This document shows, one piece after another, positions 26,650 through 38,811 of a DNA stretch of 64,000 nt. How positions within the stretch are numbered: position 1 is the stretch's first letter; every line of letters starts with the position of its first letter. The stretch comes from Sesamum alatum. Its lineage: Eukaryota; Streptophyta; Magnoliopsida; Lamiales; Pedaliaceae. The notes beneath the pieces were generated by a model. That model was not told the origin of the DNA and ran no database searches. It saw nothing but the letters and a program-made list of their open reading frames with translations. The stretch spans positions 26,813,188-26,877,187 of the forward strand of contig JACGWO010000012.1 in assembly GCA_034509735.1 (NCBI GenBank), given 5' to 3'. Made by a program: the position numbers and the translations under genes.

Positions 26650-29600
26650 TTAGAAACTGAGCAAGTTCTTCTCCTTCAAACATTCTACAGTGTCCTTCAG
26701 GCTTACCTCAAGAGCAGTGAAATTGATGCCCAAACTTTTTGCCTTCTCTTTCGAGACTTGATAAGCAGGCCTGGCAGGCAAATTCTCTGTACTTCTGCAA
26801 TACAAAGGGAAATCAGAAAGATAGGACGATAGTTAGGACTCCTGTTTCATTACCTTAACGGCGGATTCAAACAATATTATCATGGTAATAGTTAAGGCTG
26901 AAACATAATGTTTTGGCCCTACCTGTAAAAACAATGGATAACAGCCGGTGTGCAACGTGGTTAATAGTATTCACTACGATATTTACTTTTGGCCATGGTC
27001 CCATAAGTCATATTTCTTCTAGCTAGTGTGGAATAACTTCCTATTAGGTGCTGAAAAAATTGTGCTTGTGGCTTCCCAGATAAAGAACTAATAAATGAAC
27101 ACCGCTATCCGGAAGAGCTAAAGCTTATCTATAGACATAAAAAACTTACTTTGACGGGGAAGGGAAATTCTGATTCAATATGCCCTGTATTTCAAACGAA
27201 TAAGTCACTCTTGCAACCAGACAGTATCTGCCGCTTGCAGAAGGATTCTCGAATGCTAGAATATGAGCAAGAGCAACATCTCTGACATCAACAAATCTGT
27301 AGACTCCATCGGAGAATAATTCTTTTCCTGCAGATTAGCTAAAAAGTGTTACTTAATAGTTCATATGCGGACAATTGAATTAGAAGAAGGCGAATTTTTT
27401 CACCACCAACTTCATGTCTATATTTACGAGCAATTGCTCTATACTTCAGTTTTGATCTCTTCTATCATGAGATTCTTCCCTTCAACACGCACAAAAATTC
27501 ACTTAAAAAATTGAGATTGGGTACAGAAGAAAATTGAATACCTTTAATGAGATTCAGAAAAGCCTCGGAGGTCAAATTGAGAGTTGGCTGTAGCGGAGGA
27601 CCGATCACAAAGCCAGGGTGTAATGTTACCAAGTCAAGGCTATTTTCTTCCACAAACTCCCATGTAGCCTTCTCTGCTAAAGTTTTGGAGAGAGCATACC
27701 AGTTCTGAAAGTAAAGTAGTTTCCGACATAAGTAAAATGTATAGCTAGTATATACAGCATTTAGTCCACATCTGCATTAGCATCAACCTCCAACAGGAAA
27801 AATAATCATACAGTTTCCATATCTTTTTTCCGATTTAAGAATGGATACAATATAAAAGCGATTATTCCTGAATTAACATTCTTAGGAGTCGTCAGCTCAG
27901 AAAACGTAGAGTCACCAAATGTGACTACACTTAATATATCTGTGTAGAACTCAACTTATAATGAGTATGCGTAGAAAAATATATAAAAGAAAGCTACTAC
28001 TAAAGAATAATTAATGATCAGAATCACCAAAACATTATTTTAAAACAGGTATAATGGTCAAGCAAGCGTGCGCGTGTGCGTGCGAGCGCGAGTGTGTGAT
28101 ATCTTTGTCTCTATATAATGTATTTATGTATATGCACCACGAATAGAGAACAAATATACGAGTACTTGGAAGCGAACATACCTTCTTCTCCTCACAAAAG
28201 ATCTTATCCAAAAACCATGTTTCATCGACTACAACATCAGGTGTTACAGGATTATAGTTGAACATAACGGAAGCCATTGAAGATGTTACGACTATTCTTT
28301 TGATGGATGATACTTTCTTACATGATTCAAGAACATTAATTGTACCCTTTACTGCAGGATCTATCAGCTCTTTCTGTCATGTGAAAATATATAGAATAAG
28401 GTAAGATGTCCAAATATCTGACAGCTATCTTCCTTGAACAAACCATACCGAGTCAAAACATGTATCAAGGTTAAATAACAAACCTGTGGATCGGAAACTG
28501 AAAGGGAAACAGGTGATGCTGTGTGAAAGACACCATCACAGCCATCAACTACAGAATCAAAAGATCCTTCCTCGAGTAAGTTTGCTTCATACAAATGCAG
28601 TCTTTCCTCAGCTCCTTCAAGCGCCATCAAGTGTGCAACCTTTTGTGGATCGCCTGAATTAATCGATGTGTTTCGGATACAAAACAAGATTTATTATGCT
28701 AAAATTTATGCATTGTGAAGCCTTGTACTTGTGAAAATACATACAACTTTTCCCATGAATTAAATTAGAAATAAATTCAAGTCCCGTACACTACACAGTT
28801 GAGATTGGAGTTATGGTTGTTTGAAGTTCCACCATCAAACCACACGAATAGTAACGTCTATTTGGATTTACAACCGTGCAAACATTGATTTTCGAAGTAC
28901 ACACACAACTCTTGTTTTATATCATTCTCGCAAAACAACTTCATATTTCGAATATAGTAGAAGTCTCTATAGTGTATTAAGTTTCACTCATTCTAATCTC
29001 CAAACTCGTGGGACATACAGTTATTGTAGCAAAATCGTCTTTCCTGCACAATATTAGTTACAAACTGAAGCAACTCAATTTTCCTATTTATGGACAATCC
29101 TAATATTAATCTTGTCGGCTGATTCTCCAATGTAAAAAGTTGTCATGGGTAGAGAACATATAGTTATCAGATTATGCATAAGCCTCATACTTCTAAATCA
29201 TGATATCTATAATAATATCATAAGGTGTTGTTTCATATGGGAAATTACGGGACTGTATGAAACAAATACATTATAAAATGCTTAAAAATAAAAAATAAAA
29301 TGAAATAGTAAAACTGTAAAAGGATGCGGGTAAAAGAAATTACTAGTGCATACTAAAATAAGATCAAAATTATAAATAAATAAAAAGATTATTCTTAAAC
29401 TTGAATTAGTAATAGAAAATAGCTGGTTAGCACAAATGTGTAAAGGTGAGTTGAAGTAGCTCACGAGCTTGGCGGGTTGAGCCAGCTCATCAGCCTAGTG
29501 AACCAACTTGAGTCACGTTAAACTCAAGCTCAGGATTCAAAGCTCAAGGTCGAGCTTGAGCTCCTTCACAAGCTGCGCTTGAGGCAAGATATAAGTGTTC

Positions 29601-30606
29601 AAAAGCTTACAAGCCGGCTTGTGAGACACTTGGTTTTCTAATTTATATATATTGTTCATAGCACTACAATATTATTAATGTTATTAATGGTGGTATGTAA
29701 TAACAATATCGTTGTTCTTGATTACAAAGAATAAGAAATTCATATTTTAACTAATAATTGTGTAATATAATAAACACGATTTGTATTTCTGTTAATTTGT
29801 CATGATAATATTACAACAAACGAATACTAGTAATGATGAATCTAAAATTTCAAAACCTCGAGCAGTTTGCACCCTAAATAGCAATAACAACAAGCAACAC
29901 ATTCATTATAATAATAAATAAATAACACATATCATAAAGATATTCTAATAAAGAAGTATAAATTTCATTAGTGGATGAGATTTTGTTGAATATTATCACT
30001 ATAAAATGCCCCAAATATCATGTATCCCTATGAAATCCCATATTATCACATATTACCAGTCATATATAGTCAAAAAACAATTCATAGGATCATACATTAA
30101 AAAGAAGTATAACTTTTTGCCGTAACTAATGACATGGTTTACAGTGAAAAATCACATTGAGTACTAGCTAATTACTATTGCTCGATGACTAATGGTCCTT
30201 ATTTATGCTGGCGATGCCAAAACATTAGTTCTAATTGAAAATCACCACAAATATTTTGGCCACAATTAAAAAAGGACTAATCAATCCTAGCCAAAACTTA
30301 AATTTTAACATTAATTTTGTTTGAACTAGTGGATAGTTATCTATATAATACATGAGTAACTCATCCTTTTCGTAGTGATTGGGTATCTTCAAAGAACTAA
30401 TTTGGTTGCGCATCAACGAAATTATCGGGTACCCATGGCCAATACATCGAACTGTTCTCACGAATTACAGATAGAAAGAGAGAGAGAGAGAACTTACGGA
30501 GGTTGCGGACAGTGGCCTTAACGGTGTAACCACGGTGGAGCAAAAGCTTAACCAACCAGGAAGCTATGTAGCCGGATGCTCCCGTCACGCACACCACCTT
30601 TCCCAT
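26650..30606 (-). CDS. CCR-like / phenylacetaldehyde reductase-like SDR, copy B
   Basis: Tandem paralogue of copy A in the same orientation with the same six-exon structure: 30498-30606, 28484-28653, 28182-28373, 27542-27704, 27150-27327, 26650-26794; 957 nt, 318 residues, with no stops or frameshifts. VTGASGYIA is at 7-15, TSS at 123-125 and NWYALSK at 158-164, with Y160/K164 catalytic. Exon 5 is exactly 9 nt shorter than in copy A (it ends ...NQNFPSPSK), removing three residues before the last intron. Copy A has Q158 where B keeps the family-typical N158. Intron 1 is 1844 nt, against 1073 in A, with about 770 nt of extra AT-rich sequence at about 29608-30370. The 5' leader holds about 120 nt not present in A. 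Introns align outside these differences, so the duplication is fairly recent. Confidence 0.92.
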
Positions 30607-31359
30607 TTCTCTCTCTCACTTCTGCAACTGACTGTGTGTGTGTGTGTGATTAAGCTGAGGAAAAAGCAGGAATTAAGAACTTTGTTTATAATCATGATTA
30701 TTAAGATAATATTGTGCATAAGCATATCCGTCGGCTTTCTTGGAGATAGATTAATGCTTCATATGAGGATTCGCCGGCGGCATCAATTTTTTATTTTTCT
30801 ATTAGACTCCCACTATTATATATTAATTTTATATATACCCACCTTTTTTAAAGTTAAACAATACAATTGAATTATACTATATTAGAAACTGTGGCACACA
30901 GTATCTGAGCGCATAAATTTTAATAATTCTTTTATGGAACGCATACTCACATGCATAATTTTGTAATGCTTTTATTTTACAACTTCATACAAAAATTGTC
31001 TAATAAGTTTTTCTAATACATTAATTATCAACACATATTTTATTCAAATTAAATTAAAGATAAAACTTTGTACAGTATATGATATATTGATAACGATGAT
31101 TATATATACATACAATACAAATCCTAATATGCTATTTTTGTTTCAATTCACAATAAACTTAAACAAAATGATAGTAAATTTAATTATTAAGTACATGAAA
31201 TTAATTTTTTAAAGAAATTTAATTAAATAGTTAATTCAATTACATGGATGGAGAAGTTGATGGGCATTTTTTGTATTATAATAATTTGGTGTAGTGGTAT
31301 AAAAACTATCACTTTGTGTCTATAAGGCCCCTTCTCTTTATAATAGTATAGATTTTAAA
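30607..31359. other. Upstream region of copy B
   Basis: Leader with (TG)n at about 30632-30648, then a TATA-like AT stretch near 30812-30834 shared with copy A, then AT-rich DNA without a gene. Confidence 0.5.
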
Positions 31360-31784
31360 GGGTAAATTACATCTACCTCCCCTGAGGTTTGACATAATTA
31401 TAAATACCCCCTCGTTGTTTGAGAAATTATAAATACCTCCTAAGGTTTGTAACCGTCTAACAAATAACCCATTACCATCTATTTTTATGGGTAAATTGAT
31501 GAAAATGCCCTTATACACTTAATTATTTTTTATTTAATTCTTAAATTTTTTTGGACTACAACGTAGAGAGAGGCTTCCTAAGTTTTTTACACAGAGGAGG
31601 AATAATGCAATTTAACTCGAGTGATTTTTTTTACAATTTTAGTAAAAAAATTAAGGACAAAATGGTTAATTTTCGACTTTTGATTAAAAATTACAAACTT
31701 CAAGGAGTATTTATAATTTTTCAAACAATGAGTAAGTATTTATAATTATGTCAAATTTTAGAGGAGATAGATGTAATTTATCAT
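31360..31784. mobile_element. 425-bp fold-back MITE
   Basis: Left end GGGTAAATTACATCTACCTCC. The right end, in reverse complement, runs ATGATAAATTACATCTATC. The inner blocks taaataccccc / ggagtatttataa and acaatg / cattgttt-like sequence mirror each other. An 8-bp direct repeat ATTTTAAA flanks it (31352-31359 and 31785-31792), but it is AT-rich and could be chance. Related in style to the element at 16881. Confidence 0.7.
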
Positions 31785-31989
31785 ATTTTAAAAATAAGTT
31801 GTATATAATACAGGTATGAGCGTGAAATTATTGCAACATATATATATGGTAAAAAAATCTTTTAGCCTCTGCACATCCTTGTCACGAATACAATCATAAA
31901 ATATCTACTAATTTTCGCATTGAGGTCTTATTTTTTTATTGTCTATTGGTTTTGTTGGTTTGTTTTGTGCTTAATCGTTATTATCGGTG

Positions 31990-32760
31990 TTTTAAAACCC
32001 AATCGAGATCGATCAGTTGGATCGGTAAAATCGTGACTCGATCTTTAAAATGATCAGGTCCAATTCATAAAACCAGACTAATATCAAAATCTGTCTATTT
32101 TTTAAAAATCGCTCGAACTATCGGTTGAACCGTTGACCCGGTCTCAGGTCAAATGAACCAGTCGGTTCATGAACTTTTTAAAATTAATACAATTTAAAAT
32201 TGAACCATGACATTGCATATGAAAAATGAGAAAAAATCAAGAAACCGACACCGATATTTTAATAATTACTTCAATTATATATTTATAAATGAATAAATTC
32301 ATTAAGTCCGTAATCTAATTAAATTTTTATCTTTTATGATTACTTAAGTTTCTAATTAAATAATTAATAGAATAAGATTTATATATTATTTTTAAAATGG
32401 GGGATGCTAACAATTTATTTGCAATCAAAATTTAGTTATAACTTAATTATAATGGTAAATAATTTGTTATTTCTGTTTATTTACGTAATTTTTTTGTTTT
32501 TATTCTTGGCCTAAATTTTTAATATACTTATTTTACTATCAAGTCTTGAAATGCTTTTAATTATTATATGAACTTCAACAAAAACTTATTCATATTTCTG
32601 TATTTTTTATTATATTAATATAATTTATATATATATATATTAATTTTTATTAATATAATTATGACATCACTGGTTTGATCACGATTCACCCGACGGTTCA
32701 ACTAGTGACACTTGACCCACTCAATTTTTCGATTCGATCAATTATCCGAATTTTAAAATA
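31990..32760. mobile_element. Possible fold-back element, about 770 bp
   Basis: Begins gttttaaaacccaatcgag with several gatcg motifs; ends with ...gatcaattatccgaattttaaaa, whose reverse complement resembles the start. A second inverted pair is the ggttgaaccg...gacccggt block near 32130 against cgacggttcaac...ttgacccact near 32690. The centre is AT-rich. The ends are approximate and no target duplication is established. Confidence 0.5.
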
Positions 32761-32764
32761 TTGA

Positions 32765-33843
32765 TTGTCGATATAAATGTGCAATTGACTTAATGATACT
32801 ATGGACCTTGACTCCAATTGATCATCATATACAATCATTGTACAATTAATAATATCTAAGCCGTTGTCACACTTAATCACATGAAAACCTCATCATGTAA
32901 TAAAACTCAGACTTTAAAATTATTTTAGGTAATAATATTAAATGTATTTGTATTGTTACTGAGTTGTTACTGTATATATGTTATTGATTTATGACGATGT
33001 AATGGATAATTCTTGTCACTTTCTAATTTATTATAAATTTTAAATTTTTTATATTTATTTAAGAAAATATTATTTATTGTCTTTTATGTTTAACTCTTAA
33101 CAATATAGGACAAAAAATGTCAGAATTGTATGATTTTGGTATTATAAGTGTCGCCCTGTAGAGATTGGAATCAAAAGTGAAAACAACTCTATCTAGTAGA
33201 ATCAAAAGTGCGATTTTGGCTAAGCAACAATATTTTGCTACGTTCTTTGTAAATTACTACCTCCTGGCATAAGATATTTATCTATCCCTTATACTTGCTC
33301 GATTTTAAATAAAATCATAATCCATACTTTTATATAATTAAAATACAATCTTTTCATGTCTCCAATTTATTTTGCCTAACATTTCTAATTTTCTTATTTT
33401 TTTCCATTAATTTTCAATTTTTCTCAACCTCTTCAACTTCCCATTAGTCTCTCATCTCAATTTCAGTATATTTTTTTCTTATCTCGCTCTTTTTTCAGTA
33501 TTTGTTATATTTATCCAATTAATATATATTTTTTAAATTTTAAAATTAGTTGTACACATATTTGAATGTACAACGACGCCACATATACTAGATTTCATTA
33601 AAGTTATCAGCATGAGATATTTTACATTTTATATAAACTAACTTAAAAGGCAATAAATGTTAATTATTATTCAAAATAATTAAAATTGCTTGGAAATTGA
33701 TGAATATTGAGATTTTCCATTAAAAAGTTCTTTAAAAAAAGGGAAATGTTGATTGTAGGATAAATTACAAAAACACCCCAATTTTATATTTCATTAATTA
33801 AACACCCATCACAAAACACATGACTATTGAGTTGATGGGAAAC
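32765..33843. other. AT-rich spacer with a repeat fragment
   Basis: No gene is seen. At about 33757-33830 the phrase ggataaattacaaaaacacccc resembles the terminal repeat of the 16881-18431 element, so this may be a solo arm of that family. Confidence 0.4.
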
Positions 33844-33852
33844 TTGTGAATT

Positions 33853-34182
33853 CGAGAAAATTACAATTTAGGTCCTAAAATGTAAGGTGATTTGTAATAT
33901 TAATATCATATTTTATAAAATAGTCAACATTAATTTCATACTTTAGAAAAACGTTGCAAAGTTAGTCTCATCATAGCAATATTATTCCCACACTTTAGAA
34001 AAATATTGCAGAATGAGTCCAAAATGTTGCAAAGTTAGTCCTAAAAGATGATTTTTTTTTTTACGGTGGAACTAATTTTGTAATGTTTTACAAAAGCGTA
34101 GAGCTAATATTGAATATTTCACAAAGTATGAAACTAATATTACAAACTACCGTATACTGTTGGATCAAAATTACAATTTTCT
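33853..34182. mobile_element. 330-bp MULE-type MITE with 9-bp target duplication
   Basis: Left end (cg)AGAAAATTACAATTTAGGTCC; right end in reverse complement AGAAAATTGTAATTTTGATCC. Inner blocks taatattaatatcata / tatgaaactaatatta are inverted copies, and the centre repeats a motif of the type ttgcaaagttagtc. An exact 9-bp direct repeat TTGTGAATT lies at 33844-33852 and 34183-34191. No coding capacity. Confidence 0.8.
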
Positions 34183-34420
34183 TTGTGAATTGATTAATAT
34201 TATTGGTGACATCATCAAAGAACATTAATGGTTAATATTATAGGGCAGTGTTTGCCGGCCCATATTAGCCCCTATATCCGGGTTAATATGAGTGTTACAC
34301 ATGTTTACTTGCAATAGTCCAGACCCGCTACTATTTGCCAAAACCCGCTACTAGCCCATGCTATTTCTAATATAACAATCCAATTTTCAGGTCGCATATT
34401 GTTAGTCCGTGGGACCCATA

Positions 34421-34806
34421 TAATTCTCTACAAACTTTTACTTCTTGTATTGCCCTCGTAAGGAGTGTGTTTTAAGTCTATCTTGCCCCTCAATTTGAAC
34501 CGAATTGCATTGACATTTATCATTAATACGCTGACATTTGGTAGGTGACATAATTCTCTACAAACTTTTACTTCTTGTATTGCCCTAGTAAGGAGTGTGT
34601 TTTAAGTCTATCTTGCCCCTCAATTTGAACCGAATTACATTGACATTTATCATTGATAAGCTGACATTTGGTAGGTGACATAATTCTCTACAAACTTTTA
34701 CTTCTGGTATTACCCTAGTATGGAGTGTGTTTTAAGTCTATCTTGCCCCTCAATTTGAACCGAATTGCATTGACATTTATCATTAATACGCTGACATTTG
34801 GTAAAT
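34421..34806. repeat. 130-bp tandem repeat, three copies
   Basis: Units begin at 34421, 34551 and 34681 with taattctcta and are nearly identical, differing by a few point changes (for example the ctcgta / ctagta position). Each contains the phrases aaggagtgtg (tatggagtgtg in unit 3), ccgaatt and gctgacatttgg. The last unit runs into degenerate gacatttattg sequence. Units abut without spacers. The function is unknown. Confidence 0.9.
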
Positions 34807-35578
34807 GACATTTATTGTGGTAGGTGAACATTTACTGTGTTGCGTGAATTTCATAAATTTACGTGGTAAATTCATTGTATAAATTCATTATAAATGCAAG
34901 GTAAATACTCCACCATAAATTATATAGATTGTTGCTTATAAAGATGGTTTTGCATTTACAGTCGGCACATTTATTACACAACCACACGGATGTGATGGTT
35001 GTTAAATGCAATGGGCAAATTTGTAATTGTATATTCAATTCAGATTTTTGTGGTTGATAGTAAATGTCCTATTAAGTTTGTCTTCAAACTTTACCCATAT
35101 AACCAATACAAAGTAAATAAATTATGACATAATATTATATATACTAATATAATAAATAATATGAATCTACTATAATATGATCCAATATAATACGATTCGA
35201 TTAGACATGGCATGGGGTATTTGTAATACGTTCGTAACATCCTTAATTGTAACTTTTTAAATAGGATGAGATATTTTTACGTTTATGTTTTAATTAAAAA
35301 CGTGTCCATATAACTGACCTTTTTATTTAATATTATATCTGATTTTGATATTTATTGATCGATAATTGGATATCGCATTCTCCAATTGGATTGATTTCTT
35401 AGCGGGAATGATCCAACAGAGGTCATGATCAACGTCGGCATGAATCCGCTACCCGCCATGAGAACTGATTGCGAAATGCAAACAGGGATTTTTCCTCCCC
35501 TCCACAAAAAGAGTTTTTCTTTCTCAAAATTTCAAGAAAATCCACTTCCTTTCCCCTTTTTCTTCGACTGTTTCTTCA
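34807..35578. other. Upstream region of the UPF0114 gene
   Basis: AT-rich flank becoming more balanced from about 35390, where the 5' leader of the next gene begins (pyrimidine-rich ttcctttcccctttttcttcg before the ATG). Overlapping open frames on both strands at 35425-35920 come from the leader and exon 1 of that gene. Confidence 0.5.
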
Positions 35579-37825
35579 ATGGCGGCTTTGCTCTCCTCCT
35601 CAGTTTCAGCCAATCCTCTCTCCCTCTGTATATCCACTCCGCACTCTTCAAGAAGCGTGCGCAGAAAGCTTCCACCTTCATTCGCTTCTTTAAGTCCTTC
35701 TGCATCATCATCAGCTTCGCAAGGATCGACATCGGCAACAAAAACTGAAAGTTTCGGTGTATCCGCAGAAGGGCCGTCTCCAAGGGCGCCCTTCGTCGAG
35801 CCCTTGAATCCGCCGGAGCTGCCGTACAATTACGCTTTGGCAAATCCAAATGGAAGCCGGGTTGTGCAATTTGTACAGTCCACTGAGTCTACCATCGAAA
35901 GAGTAAGTTTCGTTCTTTAGAATAAGTGTTCGGCTTTGCTGGAATGTGATATTGATCCGTTAACTTTTAGTTTTGATGGCTTCTGGACGAGATTTTGCAT
36001 CATTCACGAAACGATTTATGATGGACAAAATATATACGTGAAGTGGAACTGTAAATTTCAATTGAAAAGGCCTAAAGCACAATAAGAACACACCTAATCT
36101 TCTCCAAAAGCTCCACCCCTTTACATACTTAAATGCAGATAATGGATTTTCAGTAGTGTTTTTAAAGAATGTGGATTTTCTCTATGTATGCAGGTCATAT
36201 TCGACTTTCGGTTTTTGGCACTTCTGGCTGTTGGGGGTTCGTTAGCAGGTTCTGTGTTGTGCTTTCTCAATGTAATACTTCTTTCAGGATTTCCTTTAAA
36301 TTTGTGATTATTTCAAATAGTAGGATATATAACAACAGTTCCTCTATCCTTGAGCTTAGATATATATATTTCTTTGTGTTGTGCTTGTATCTTTAAAATT
36401 TTGTAATAGATGGTTGCCATTCAAACTTCACAAGATGTGTTCAGAATGACATGTAAACTTTTGTAGGGATGTGTCTACATATTTGATGCATATAAAGTAT
36501 ATTGGTCAAGCTGTGTCAAAGGAATCCATACTGGAAAAATGGTTCTCCGATTAGTTGAAGCTATTGGTGAGTTTCTTGAAGTTTTATTTTGTAAATTTGC
36601 ATATATATATATATATATATATATCAGCATGTATTTGTGTCGTGTCTTCTGATTGAATGTGTGGGTTCTTTCCAATCCAGACGTATATCTTGCTGGGACT
36701 GTGATGTTAATATTTGGCATGGGATTGTACGGACTATTCATTTCAAACGTGTCTCCTGATGTGCCTCCTAGTACTGATCGTGCACTCACGGGCTCTTCCT
36801 TATTCGGCATGTTTGCTTTGAAGGTATTATACCTTCATTTCCTTTTTGTGGCAAATTTTATCTTCTTCTACTTCAGAAGTTCTGCATCTCACTTTTATCT
36901 GTTTGTGACACCTTTTACATACTAATTTTGGTGAATCAAACTATAGAAGCAGAATCTTAGCCTTGGTGTCCAAATTTATAAACAACTGGAATCAATTTTC
37001 TGCCAGCATGTTAAAAGGCAGATAAATAACAACCCTCTTATCAAATAAAGTAAAACAGTAGAAGTTTTGCATTTTCAACAAGAAGTAGGAAAGTAGCCTT
37101 GTTGCAGACGATACCAAGCAGCACTTTCAGTTGAGCAATAAGCAATATCTGTTAAACTGAAGAGTTCTTGGCTCAGTCTTGATTAGGGCGCAAAAACAAG
37201 TATTTCTGTTCTATAGTTATCCTGCATTTTCAGGAACGAAGGACATGCCTAGCAGAAACTCCAATGTGCAGATTTTGGTGGAGTATCAATTCTGACCTAA
37301 CGTTACGCTTAGGATAAAATTATAATTTGCCATACTTTATAAAGCCTTGAATAAATAGTTGATGAGTGGCTTTCTATTGCAATTGCGCGTAATTCTACCC
37401 TAGTAATAGAACTTGAGTGATTGTGGGAGTAGTAGGATCATCTTTGCACCATGTAAAACTTACGTATCTTGTATTTTAGTATCCTTCTTGATTTTTGGAC
37501 ACATTTCATACTCTGAAGTCGCACTTTCCTCAGATTTATTTCCCTGAAATTAATACTCTTATACCGCGCTCAGGAGAGACCAAAGTGGATGAAGATCTCT
37601 TCTCTCGATGAACTAAAGACTAAAGTTGGACATGTCATTGTGATGATCCTTCTGGTAAAGATGTTTGAGAGGAGCAAGATGGTCACAATAACAACAGGGA
37701 CGGACTTACTAAGCTACTCCGTGTGTATATTCTTGTCCTCAGCTTCCCTGTACATTCTTCACAACCTACATAAGCCGGAAACAGAAAAGCATGAATCAGA
37801 TTTGGCACTGTCGAACAGTACATAG
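35579..37825 (+). CDS. UPF0114 (YqhA-type) membrane protein, probably plastid
   Basis: Five exons, 35579-35902, 36194-36271, 36467-36566, 36681-36823 and 37574-37825, give 298 residues in one frame ending at TAG. The first about 60 residues are rich in Ser/Ala/Pro with basic residues and few acids, as in a chloroplast transit peptide. About four membrane segments follow: FLALLAVGGSLAGSVLCFL (exon 2), VYLAGTVMLIFGMGLYGLFI (exon 4), VGHVIVMILLVKMFE and LLSYSVCIFLSSASLYIL (exon 5). This is the bacterial YqhA/UPF0114 fold; plant members are nuclear encoded. The family has no settled function, so none is given. Intron 4 (36824-37573) holds nothing recognisable. From memory, the Arabidopsis relative At5g13720 sits beside the sigma-factor gene, as here. 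Confidence 0.88.
36601..36624. repeat. (AT)12 microsatellite in intron 3 of the UPF0114 gene
   Basis: Twelve uninterrupted AT units between exons 3 and 4. Confidence 0.95.
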
Positions 37826-38472
37826 CCACCTCAGGTTTGCATAGCCATTTTTGGTTTACAACTCAAGGTGAACATCTGTTGATCTCTTGCTCGTTTTTAG
37901 TTGAAAGGATTGTTTGTATGAACATGCGTATACGCAGGCATCCATTTTACTATTCCAATTTGCACTCGTGGAAGGATGCAAATTTTATCAGAAGAAATCA
38001 ATAGTCTGGCTTAAAATTTGCAAATATTTCCTCTTCTATATAAGTCCATTAATATTCAGGTGATGGAAAATACAGTTGACAGCTCTAGCAGTCATTCTGG
38101 GTTGCAGGAAACGCGGGCGTAGAAGAATTTGATGACAAGGAAGCGTTTGGATGGGGAAATTCTATATAACAATAGACCCATGATGCATCTATTTGTCTTG
38201 CATATAAATCACGCAGAACTCGACTCACTGCATCTGAGGTTAGATATGAGTTCCCAGTGACGGTGAATAATCTCCTAAGTTGCCAAGCAAGTTTTATAAA
38301 TCCAATGAGGAAATAATTGGCATTTCGGTTCCGAAAGGTGGAAAAAGGAACTGATCTTTGAATGAAGTTTGAACACTAAAATTCAAATTTTTGGGATGCT
38401 GCAGTTGGTTTTTCTCACCAGTTACCATTCACAATTTATTTATTTATTTCAAAAAAAACTGGGAATAAAAGC
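37826..38472. other. 3' flank of the UPF0114 gene
   Basis: Probable 3' UTR and spacer up to the tRNA. No further coding exon is seen. T-run sequences on the minus strand at 38467-38470 and 38451-38458 lie just downstream of the tRNA and fit a Pol III terminator. Confidence 0.5.
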
Positions 38473-38544
38473 TGCGTTTGCCGGGGGTCGAACCCGGGTC
38501 TATTGCTTGGAAGGCAATTATCCTAACCGTTGGACTACAAACGC
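38473..38544 (-). tRNA. tRNA-Gly (UCC anticodon)
   Basis: On the minus strand, GCGTTTG pairs with CAAACGC at the 3' end to form the 7-bp acceptor stem, with discriminator A. The D-arm holds AGTCCAACGGTTAGGA (A box). The anticodon stem ATTGC/GCAAT encloses loop CTTCCAA with anticodon TCC. The T arm is CCGGGTTCGACCCCCGG (B box GGTTCGA). The length of 72 nt and the sequence match the plant nuclear tRNA-Gly(UCC) pattern. No intron. A TTTT terminator lies 2 nt downstream. Confidence 0.96.
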
Positions 38545-38811
38545 TTGTTGTTGACAGTCTGAACTGAAGAAAATCAAACTGACAAAACACAGGAAATAAA
38601 GTTCATAATGTGTATATATACATTAGTTTATTTCCTTCCACCATGAAACAAATGCAACATCATCTGTTCCAAGCAAAAGAAAAGCAAGTAATCCAATGAA
38701 GAGACAGCCACTTCTGAATATTTACTTAACATCACAATGTTTTTGCATTCAAATACAATTTTTACACTTCTCAAACTCTGTATAGTGTATCATTCTTTGC
38801 ATGTCAATGAA

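Noticed and set aside
34421..34806. Regular direct repeats as a possible CRISPR array
   Set aside because: Units of 130 bp abut without spacers in a plant nuclear genome; this is a tandem duplication.
35524..35849. Open frames of about 100 codons on the minus strand opposite the UPF0114 first exon
   Set aside because: They mirror a Ser/Pro-rich transit-peptide exon on the plus strand; no family similarity and no splice logic.
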